A DNA stretch of 29,402 bases from an uncultured Oscillospiraceae bacterium (lineage in GTDB: Bacteria; Bacillota; Clostridia; Oscillospirales; Oscillospiraceae). Where the stretch lies: positions 1 to 29,402 of the forward strand of contig CAKTMW010000022.1 of NCBI GenBank assembly GCA_934574095.1, given 5' to 3'. Shown here one piece after another: positions 15,127 through 21,194 of this stretch; position 1 is the stretch's first letter, and each line of letters opens with the position of its first letter. The notes beneath the pieces were generated by a model that ran no database searches, was not told the origin of the DNA, and was given only the letters and a program-made list of their open reading frames with translations. The position numbers and the translations under genes are program-made.

Positions 15127-15159
15127 AAAAAAGCTCTGGCTAATGGCCAGAGCTTTTTT
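15127..15159. terminator. Bidirectional terminator between tsaD and the GerMN gene
   Basis: A 14-bp stem (15127-15140 with 15146-15159, AAAAAAGCTCTGGC) with A and T runs on both sides. It ends the polA-rimI-tsaD transcript from the left and the two-component/GerMN transcript from the right, 5 bases after the latter's stop. Confidence 0.92.
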
Positions 15160-15163
15160 ATCC

Positions 15164-16036
15164 TCATTCATACGCGTCCGTATATACGCCGTCCACGTAT
15201 ACCTGGACCAGGGATACGCCCTCCAGCGACAGCAGCGAAGCTGCGATGCCCCGTTCCATCTCTTCGGCGGCGTCCCTATCCATGGCCGCCATCGCCTCCG
15301 ACGGCAGGTTCAGCTGACACACGCCGTCCTCCGCACGGGCGGTGATGCCGGTGACCCCCTCCGGGATCAGGGCTTGCAGGCCGTCCTCCGCGGGGCCCTC
15401 CAGCAGCGCGGCCATCACCACGTCCACCGCCGACTGGCCCTCATACTGGGTCAGCAGCCGCTCCTCCGGCGTCAGATCTCCCGCGCCGTCGGGGAAATAC
15501 AGCTGGGCCGTCAGCATCCGCACCACGTCGTCCATGGAGGTCAGCAGCACATCGCTGGCAAAGAACAGATTGCTGTCGCGATAGGCCAGCTCTTGGCCGT
15601 TGACGGTGATGCGCACGGCGTAGACGCCCTCCAGCTGGGTCAGGGACAGGGTGACGCAGTAGTCGGCGATGGTCAGCGCCATGCCGCTGAGCTGGCTGTA
15701 ACTGACGGAAAAGTCCACTTTGGCGGTGCTGCCCACCACCTCCACCGACCGCAGGAAGGTCCCGGCGGGGATGGGGCTCTGGAAGCCCTCCTCCCGGCAG
15801 CCGCCCAGCAGCAGCGCCAGCACCGCCTCCGCCTGGGCCGTCCTGTCCTCCTGGGGCAGCGTGTCCCAGCCCACGGTCACGCTGGCGATGGCGTCGCCGC
15901 CGGGGTGGTTCTCCAGCGCCACGGGATAGTACAGCCGCAGCCCCTCCTTGCCGGTGATGCTCCGGGTCACGCCGCAGCCCGCCAGCAGACACACCGCCAG
16001 CGCCAGGGCCGCGAGCCGGATGATACACTTTCTCAC
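15164..16036 (-). CDS. GerMN domain lipoprotein
   Basis: 290 residues. Seen: a lipoprotein signal (basic start, hydrophobic run, lipobox LLAGC with the lipidated cysteine near residue 21), then two GerMN-like repeats: the first from about 50 to 155 (TLPQEDRTAQAEAVLALLL, FLRSVEVVGSTAKVDFSVSY), the second from about 175 to 285 (PEERLLTQYEGQSAVDVVMA, ITARAEDGVCQLNLPSEAM). It should be anchored outside the cell membrane. GerM of Bacillus is a sporulation/germination protein, and in clostridia such proteins often follow two-component systems. The start is GTG, overlapping the kinase stop by 4 bases, so kinase and lipoprotein are translated together; a partner in envelope or peptidoglycan sensing is inferred. 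Confidence 0.9.
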   Translation of the reverse strand: MRKCIIRLAALALAVCLLAGCGVTRSITGKEGLRLYYPVALENHPGGDAIASVTVGWDTLPQEDRTAQAEAVLALLLGGCREEGFQSPIPAGTFLRSVEVVGSTAKVDFSVSYSQLSGMALTIADYCVTLSLTQLEGVYAVRITVNGQELAYRDSNLFFASDVLLTSMDDVVRMLTAQLYFPDGAGDLTPEERLLTQYEGQSAVDVVMAALLEGPAEDGLQALIPEGVTGITARAEDGVCQLNLPSEAMAAMDRDAAEEMERGIAASLLSLEGVSLVQVYVDGVYTDAYE

Positions 16037-17403
16037 GCGTCCTCACCGCCTTCCTCCGCAGCGCGGGGCAGGCGCACGGTGAACACCGTGCCGCTGCCGC
16101 TCTGGCAGGCGGCGGCGGTGATGCTGCCGCCCCGGTTCTCCACCGTGTCCTTGACGATGGACAGGCCCAGGCCCGTGCCGCCGATGGCGCGGGAGCGCAT
16201 CTTGTCCACCCGGTAGAACCGCTCGAAAATATGGGGCAGGTCGTCCGGCGGGATGCCGATGCCGTTGTCCGTCACCGTCATCACCACCCAGTCGCCCTCC
16301 ACCGCGGCGGCGGCGTGGACGAAGCCCTCGGCCCCGGAGTACTTGATGCCGTTGTCCATTAAGTTGTACAGTATCTGGTGGACGTCGTCCTCCGTGGCCA
16401 GGGCCACGGCGTCCTCCGCCGCCTCATAGGTCAGCGTCACGTTTTTCTCGCGGGCCACCACCGCCAGCATCCGGGCCACCCGCTCCAGCACCGGGCCCAC
16501 CGCCACCGGCGCCACCGGCGGCACAGCGCCGCTGTCCAGCCGGGTCAGCCGCAGCAGGTTTTCGGTGATGCGGGTCAGACGCTCGGCCTCCCGGCCGATG
16601 TCGCCCACGAACTCACGGGTGGTGTCGGCGTCCATGTCACCGGTCTGCAAAATGGAATCCGTCAGCAGGCGGATGCCCGCCAGCGGCGTTTTCAGCTCGT
16701 GGCTGGCGTCGGAGACGAAGCGGCGGCGGGCGTCCTCGGTGGTCTGCAGGCGGTCCGTCAGGCTGTTGAACTCCGCTGCGATCTGGCCAATCTCGTCGCT
16801 GCCCTTCACGGCGGCGCGGTGGCTGTACGCGCCCTCCCGCACCTTGCGGATGGCGGAGAGCAGATCGGTGATCTGGGCCGTCAGTATCCGGCTCAGCAGC
16901 ACGGAAAGCCCCAGCACCGCCAGGGCGATCAGCACGGATATCTTCAGCAGATTGGACTGAAAGCTCTTGAGAATGTCCGCCTGCTTGGTGTCGTACTCGT
17001 AGGTATACACCGCGCCCACGATCTGGTTGTGATACACCACCGGCGAGGCCATGCGGCTGAGAAAGGCCGTGGCGTCATAGTCGCAGTAAAAGGCGTCATA
17101 GCCCTCCAGCGCCTGGACGATCTCGGTATAAAAGGCGTACAGGCCCACCGCGCCGTTGGTCTCGCGGGTGTCATAGAGGATGCGGCCCGCCGTGTCCGTC
17201 ACCAGAATACGGGAGACGCCGGTCTCCCGCATAGAGGCCAGGGCCTTGGCCACATTCTCCTCATCCAGCTGCTTCAAGCCGCTCAGCGACGCCTCGATGA
17301 GCTTGACGGAGCTCTTCATGGAGGTCTCCTTGGACTGGAACACCATGGTCTGGGATTGCAGCAGCGGATAGGTGTTCAGCAGCACCAGCACCGCGGCGAT
17401 CAC
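16033..17403 (-). CDS. Sensor histidine kinase
   Basis: 456 residues from the first conventional start codon (GTG 17403). Seen: part of a first membrane helix, an extracytoplasmic sensing region of about 130 residues, a second helix (ISVLIALAVLGLSVLLS), HAMP domain, HisKA with the phosphorylated His in FVSDASHELKTPLAG (His 235 in this numbering), and ATPase motifs LYNLMDNGIKYS, VTDNGIGIPPDDL and GGTGLGLSIVK. It is a VicK/ResE-like monoderm kinase. Oddity: the frame continues upstream of 17403 to a stop at 17479-17481 and encodes the rest of helix 1 (ISLQLKFGVSYILV), but contains no ATG, GTG or TTG; initiation at a rare codon (ATT 17457 or ATC 17442, the latter just after AGGGGG) is likely. 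The gene would then overlap the response regulator. Confidence 0.93.
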   Translation of the reverse strand: MIAAVLVLLNTYPLLQSQTMVFQSKETSMKSSVKLIEASLSGLKQLDEENVAKALASMRETGVSRILVTDTAGRILYDTRETNGAVGLYAFYTEIVQALEGYDAFYCDYDATAFLSRMASPVVYHNQIVGAVYTYEYDTKQADILKSFQSNLLKISVLIALAVLGLSVLLSRILTAQITDLLSAIRKVREGAYSHRAAVKGSDEIGQIAAEFNSLTDRLQTTEDARRRFVSDASHELKTPLAGIRLLTDSILQTGDMDADTTREFVGDIGREAERLTRITENLLRLTRLDSGAVPPVAPVAVGPVLERVARMLAVVAREKNVTLTYEAAEDAVALATEDDVHQILYNLMDNGIKYSGAEGFVHAAAAVEGDWVVMTVTDNGIGIPPDDLPHIFERFYRVDKMRSRAIGGTGLGLSIVKDTVENRGGSITAAACQSGSGTVFTVRLPRAAEEGGEDA

Positions 17404-17425
17404 CAGGATGTAGCTGACGCCGAAC

Positions 17426-18121
17426 TTAAGTTGTAGGCTGATTTTCCCCCTGAAAATAGTAACCCACTCCCCACTTGGTCATAATATAGGCCGGTTCCGC
17501 CGGCACACGCTCCAGCTTCTCCCGCAGCCGGCGGACGTGGACGTCCACCGTGCGGTAATCCCCGGCATAGGAATAGCCCCACACCAGGTCCATCAGACTC
17601 TCCCGGCTGTATACCCGCCGGGGATTCTTCATCAGCAGCTCCAGCAGGTCGTACTCCTTGGCGGTCAGGTCGATGGTCCTGCCGTCCCGGATGGCCACCC
17701 GCTGCTGGGTGTCCAGGCTCAGGTCGCCCACCGTCAGCAGGGTGCGCACCGCGTCGGATCGTCCGGCGCTGCGCTTGAGAAGGGCCCGGATGCGGGCCTT
17801 CAGCTCCAGGATGTTGAAGGGCTTCGTCACATAGTCGTCCGCGCCGCAGGCAAAGCCCATCAGCTTGTCGGCGTCCTCGCTGCGGGCGGTCAGCATAATG
17901 ATGGGCACGTCGGAGAATTCCCGTATCTTCATGCAGGCCTCGGTGCCCGACAGGACCGGCATCATCAAATCCAGAATGATCAGGTCGAAGTCCTCTTTTT
18001 TCGCCAGGTCCACGGCGGCAGCGCCATCATAGGCGGCGGTGACCCCATAGCCCTCGTTCTCCAGGTTGAAGGTAATGCCCTTCACCAACAGCTTCTCGTC
18101 GTCCACCACTAATATCTTCAT
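17426..18121 (-). CDS. OmpR/PhoB-family response regulator
   Basis: 231 residues, typical length. Seen: receiver domain with acidic pair Asp7-Asp8, phosphorylation site Asp51 (LIILDLMMPVLSG), MLTARSED and DDYVTKPFN; C-terminal winged-helix DNA-binding domain with LTAKEYDLLELLMKNP, YAGDYRTVDVHVRRLREKL and WGVGYYF. It would act on its own and other promoters after phosphorylation by the kinase encoded next to it. Start set at ATG 18121, preceded by CAGGAGG; 12 additional in-frame codons upstream lack a site. First gene of the regulator-kinase-lipoprotein operon, divergent from the D,D-carboxypeptidase gene, which makes that gene a natural candidate target (inference). Confidence 0.95.
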   Translation of the reverse strand: MKILVVDDEKLLVKGITFNLENEGYGVTAAYDGAAAVDLAKKEDFDLIILDLMMPVLSGTEACMKIREFSDVPIIMLTARSEDADKLMGFACGADDYVTKPFNILELKARIRALLKRSAGRSDAVRTLLTVGDLSLDTQQRVAIRDGRTIDLTAKEYDLLELLMKNPRRVYSRESLMDLVWGYSYAGDYRTVDVHVRRLREKLERVPAEPAYIMTKWGVGYYFQGENQPTT

Positions 18122-18168
18122 GGCGTCACCTCCTGAAAAAATGTTTACAATTGGCAAACCTCTCCCCG

Positions 18169-18197
18169 TTGACGGGAGGGGGCTTCTCGTTTATAAT
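18169..18197 (+). promoter_or_regulatory. Promoter of the D,D-carboxypeptidase gene
   Basis: TTGACG (18169-18174) and TATAAT (18192-18197) with a 17-base spacer, about 90 bases before the start codon. The leader contains a perfect 8-bp hairpin (18216-18237, arms CGCGGGAC) and a second weaker promoter-like pair (CTGACA near 18239, TATAGC about 17 bases on). Confidence 0.8.
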
Positions 18198-18289
18198 GGT
18201 ATGTTAGGTACTGTTCGCGGGACCTGTCTGTCCCGCGTCCTGACATACGCTACTCACCTTATTATAGCACATATGGAGAAAAAGTCATT

Positions 18290-19654
18290 ATGAAATTCCG
18301 CCGTTTCTGCACCGTTTTTCTGCTGCTGGCTCTGCTGCTGACCCAGCTTGTCCCCGTCACCGCCTACGCCGTGGAGGATATCCAGCTGGACGCCAAGGCC
18401 GCCCTGCTGGTGGACGGCGAGACCGGCACCGTGCTGCTGGACCAGGACGCCCACACCAAGCAGTACCCCGCCAGCATCACCAAGGTAATGACGGCTCTGC
18501 TGGTGTTCGAGGCCATTGAGCGGGGCGATCTGCGGCTCAGCGACTCCATCACCGCCAGCGCCAACAGCGTGGCGGGCCTGCCGGACGACGCCAGCACCGC
18601 CGACATCGTACCCGGCGAAACGCTGACGGTGGAGCAGCTTTTATACTGTCTGCTGGTGGTGTCCGCCAACGAGGTGGGCAACATTCTGGCGGAGGCCGTC
18701 AGCGGCAGCGTCACCGCCTTTGTGGCGGATATGAACCAGCGGGCCCAGGAGCTGGGCTGCGAGAACACCCATTTCGTCAACACCTCCGGCCTGCCGGATA
18801 ACGAGCACTACACCACCGCATGGGACATCTATCTGTTTACCAAAGAGGCCATGAAGTACGACGAGTTCATGACCATCGTCAACACCAAGGCCTATGACGT
18901 GCCCGCCACCAACAAGAGCGAGGCCCGCGAGCTCCACAGCACCAACTACCTGATTTCCAACTGGCGGGCCACCGGCTACCTGTACAGCGGAGCACAGGGC
19001 ATCAAGACCGGCTCCACCGACGCGGCGGGCTACTGCCTGGTGTCCTCCGCCGTCCGGGCCGACCGGCAGCTGATCTCCGTGGTGCTGGGCGCACGGCTGA
19101 TGACCGCCAGCGACGGCAGCTATAAGGTGGGCAGCTTTACCGAGACCAGCCGCCTGTTTGACTGGGGCTTCGACAACTTCACCACCAAGACGGTGCTGAC
19201 GGAGGACGAGATGATCCAGAGCGTCCCCGTGGCCCTCAGCAAGGAGGTGGACAGCATCGCCGTCCACCCGGCCTACACCGCCCAGGCGGTGCTGCCCAGC
19301 GATCTGGAGCCGGAGGACCTGCAGCGGACCGTCACCCTGGACGCCGAGGTGGTGGACGCGCCTGTGGCCGCCGGACAGCAGCTGGGCACCATCACACTGA
19401 GCTATGGCGGCGTGGACTACGCCACTGTGCCCCTGTGGGCGGTGGCCGATGTGAACGCCAGCCGCTTTCTGGTGGTAAAACGCGCCCTGAAGGAGTTCTT
19501 CTCCCGCACCATCGTGAAGGTGCTGGTGGTGGTTCTGGCCATCCTTCTGGTGCTGGTGTTCCTGTTCGGCAAGACCATCATGCGCCGCCGACGCTACGGC
19601 AGCGGACGCGGCAAGCGGAGACGGCCCCGCAGCTACCGGGGCCGCCGGTTCTAA
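18290..19654 (+). CDS. Serine-type D-alanyl-D-alanine carboxypeptidase (PBP5/DacF-like)
   Basis: 454 residues. It trims the terminal D-Ala from peptidoglycan stem peptides outside the membrane. Seen: a cleavable-type signal peptide (about 1-27, ending VTAYA), catalytic SITK (Ser 62, Lys 65), SAN (125-127) and KTG (239-241) motifs, a C-terminal beta-rich domain (about 295-385), then, unusually for the family's amphipathic C-terminal anchor, a true membrane helix (VKVLVVVLAILLVLVFLFG) and a strongly basic tail RRRRYGSGRGKRRRPRSYRG. ATG 18290 follows GGAGAAAAA. The RluA-type gene begins 5 bases after its stop. Sporulation-specific or vegetative role cannot be told. Confidence 0.94.
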   Translation: MKFRRFCTVFLLLALLLTQLVPVTAYAVEDIQLDAKAALLVDGETGTVLLDQDAHTKQYPASITKVMTALLVFEAIERGDLRLSDSITASANSVAGLPDDASTADIVPGETLTVEQLLYCLLVVSANEVGNILAEAVSGSVTAFVADMNQRAQELGCENTHFVNTSGLPDNEHYTTAWDIYLFTKEAMKYDEFMTIVNTKAYDVPATNKSEARELHSTNYLISNWRATGYLYSGAQGIKTGSTDAAGYCLVSSAVRADRQLISVVLGARLMTASDGSYKVGSFTETSRLFDWGFDNFTTKTVLTEDEMIQSVPVALSKEVDSIAVHPAYTAQAVLPSDLEPEDLQRTVTLDAEVVDAPVAAGQQLGTITLSYGGVDYATVPLWAVADVNASRFLVVKRALKEFFSRTIVKVLVVVLAILLVLVFLFGKTIMRRRRYGSGRGKRRRPRSYRGRRF

Positions 19655-19659
19655 GGCTT

Positions 19660-20319
19660 ATGAACATACTGTATCAGGACAAATACCTGGTGGTGGCCGT
19701 AAAGCCGGTGGGGGTGCTGTCGGAGGACGACCCCAAGGCCGCCTGCATGCCCGCCCTGCTGCGGGAGCATTACCGGGCGCTGGGCGAAAAGGACTACATC
19801 GCCACCGTGCACCGGCTGGACCGGGTCACCGGCGGGGTGATGGTGTTCTCCCGCCGGAAGGAGATCACCGGCAAGCTGACCGCCGCCGTGGCGGCCCATG
19901 AGATCACCAAGGAGTATCTGGCCATCCTGCGGGGCCATCCGGAGAAGGACAGCGACACCCTGACGGACCTGCTGTTCCGGGACGCCGCCCACAACAAGAG
20001 CTACGTGGTGCGGCGGATGCGCAAGGGCGTCCGGGAGGCCACGCTGGATTACACGGTGCTGGACAAAAACGAGGAACTGACGCTGGTGAAGGTCCGGCTC
20101 CACACAGGCCGCACCCATCAGATACGGGTGCAGTTCTCTCACCGGGGGCTGCCCCTGCTGGGGGATATCCGCTACGGCAGCAAGGCGGACTGCTCCGCCG
20201 CCCTGTGGTCGTACCATCTGGCCTTTACCCACCCCGTCACCGGGGAAGCGGTGGACGTGAAGTGTCCCCCGCCAGAAACATATCCTTGGACGCTATTTGA
20301 TACGGAAAAAGCGGAATGA
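19660..20319 (+). CDS. RluA family pseudouridine synthase (no S4 domain)
   Basis: 219 residues. Seen: N-terminal ILYQDKYLVVAVKPVGVLSE, the catalytic HRLD motif with Asp 54 (followed by RVTGG, where the family usually has xxTSG), LAILRGHPE, and the C-terminal LHTGRTHQIRVQFSHRGLPL-type signature and GDIRYGS. It isomerises uridine to pseudouridine in rRNA or tRNA; the short form without an S4 domain resembles clostridial RluA/YlyB-like enzymes of unassigned target. Start chosen at ATG 19660, 5 bases after the carboxypeptidase stop, because the family N-terminus begins there; a longer open frame runs back into the carboxypeptidase gene and is out of frame with it. The terminator overlaps its 3' end. 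Confidence 0.94.
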   Translation: MNILYQDKYLVVAVKPVGVLSEDDPKAACMPALLREHYRALGEKDYIATVHRLDRVTGGVMVFSRRKEITGKLTAAVAAHEITKEYLAILRGHPEKDSDTLTDLLFRDAAHNKSYVVRRMRKGVREATLDYTVLDKNEELTLVKVRLHTGRTHQIRVQFSHRGLPLLGDIRYGSKADCSAALWSYHLAFTHPVTGEAVDVKCPPPETYPWTLFDTEKAE

Positions 20320-20338
20320 CATTTGTCATTCCGCTTTT
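20306..20338. terminator. Bidirectional terminator, rluA-type gene and TSCPD gene
   Basis: Stem AAAAGCGGAATGAC (20307-20320) with 20325-20338, ATTT loop, with A and T runs on both sides. The left arm lies inside the last codons of the rluA-type gene; on the minus strand it follows the TSCPD gene at once. Confidence 0.9.
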
Positions 20339-20340
20339 AT

Positions 20341-20595
20341 TTATTCCGCCTTTTTCAGCGCCTCGGTCAATGCCTTGGCCAGCTGGTCGGGACAGGAGGT
20401 AGGCTTTCCGCCGCAGGAGATGCCCTGCATCCGCTCAATGGCATCGGTGGCCTTCATGCCCACCACCAGACGGGAGATGCCCTGCAAATTGCCGCTGCAT
20501 CCGCCCTCCACCTTCACATCCTTGATAATGCCGTCCTCCAGCTCCACCGTCATGCGGCGGGAACAGACGCCGCGGGGCGTAAACGTATAGGTCAT
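20341..20595 (-). CDS. TIGR03905-type TSCPD domain protein
   Basis: 84 residues. Seen: MTYTFTPRGVCSRRMTVEL, then the family-typical GGCSGNLQGISRLVVGM segment and the C-terminal ISCGGKPTSCPDQLAKAL with the TSCPD signature. Four cysteines (about 11, 33, 61 and 68) suggest metal binding. The TSCPD domain is otherwise found at the end of class II ribonucleotide reductases; stand-alone forms are common in anaerobic Firmicutes and have no proven function. An AAGGAG site stands before the ATG. It follows the SLOG gene by 22 bases, so the two are probably co-transcribed. Confidence 0.92.
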   Translation of the reverse strand: MTYTFTPRGVCSRRMTVELEDGIIKDVKVEGGCSGNLQGISRLVVGMKATDAIERMQGISCGGKPTSCPDQLAKALTEALKKAE

Positions 20596-20617
20596 GGTCT
20601 TCGTCTCCTTTTCTTCG

Positions 20618-21124
20618 TCAGCGCGGCACCGGCAGGATCAGCACGTCCTTCCGGCGGCGCAGCGCGTATTCAATGGTATAGCGGGTGCCGCCGCTGCCGC
20701 CGTCGTGTACGGCGATGAGCAGCTGGCTGTGGTCCACCATATAGCGGTTGCGGCGGTGCATACAGCCGGGGTCGTACTTCTCCTGCACCACCGTGCGGTA
20801 GTTGCACAGATCCAGCAGGTCCTGATAGCGCTCCTGCTGCGCCGCCGTCCAGCCGCTGCTCTGGCTCAGGCAGGGGATGGCGGCCTCCAGGGTGATATCC
20901 TGCACCCGGCGGCGCAGGCGCAGCACCTCCTCGCCGAAGTAGGTGTCGCAGCCGCGGGCCATGCCGCAGATGAAATGGCGGTAACCGTCGGCGTAGGCCT
21001 TCTCCACCATCTCCCGGAGGGAGTCCTTCAGCGCCAGGCACCGCAGGTCGTGCTCGTTGTCGCCCCAGGGCAGCTTCTCAGGCCGGTGGCCGGTAAAGCT
21101 GCAGCTGATCTGCGGTGCGCGCAT
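20618..21124 (-). CDS. SLOG family protein (YpsA/DUF1273-like)
   Basis: 168 residues. Seen: the N-terminal CSFTGHRPEKLPWG motif characteristic of YpsA-like SLOG proteins, FICGMARGCDTYFGE (nucleotide-ligand binding region), LEAAIPCLSQSSGW, VVQEKYDPGCMHRRNRYMVD and the end GGTRYTIEYALRRRKDVLIL. SLOG domains are related to those that bind or make nucleotide-derived ligands; Bacillus YpsA affects cell division and stress, but the reaction is unknown. Start chosen at ATG 21124, preceded by GAGGGGAGGG; the frame remains open upstream across the hairpin at 21152-21182 but that part is not family-like. It lies 70 bases after the PBP1A gene. Confidence 0.92.
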   Translation of the reverse strand: MRAPQISCSFTGHRPEKLPWGDNEHDLRCLALKDSLREMVEKAYADGYRHFICGMARGCDTYFGEEVLRLRRRVQDITLEAAIPCLSQSSGWTAAQQERYQDLLDLCNYRTVVQEKYDPGCMHRRNRYMVDHSQLLIAVHDGGSGGTRYTIEYALRRRKDVLILPVPR

Positions 21125-21151
21125 CGGCGTCCCTCCCCTCTTGCGGTTTAT

Positions 21152-21182
21152 GATACCCGGCCGGATGCTCCGGCCGGGTATC
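21152..21182 (-). terminator. Hairpin after the PBP1A gene
   Basis: Perfect 14-bp stem GATACCCGGCCGGA (21152-21165 with 21169-21182) with a TGC loop, 13 bases after the PBP1A stop. There is only a poor T run after it on the minus strand, so it may be a weak terminator or an mRNA-stabilising hairpin in a PBP1A-SLOG-TSCPD transcript. Confidence 0.55.
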
Positions 21183-21194
21183 GTGATGCATTTT

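Noticed and set aside
18122..18289. Riboswitch in the leader of the carboxypeptidase gene
   Set aside because: Only a single 8-bp hairpin is seen, with no known aptamer motif and no terminator alternative.
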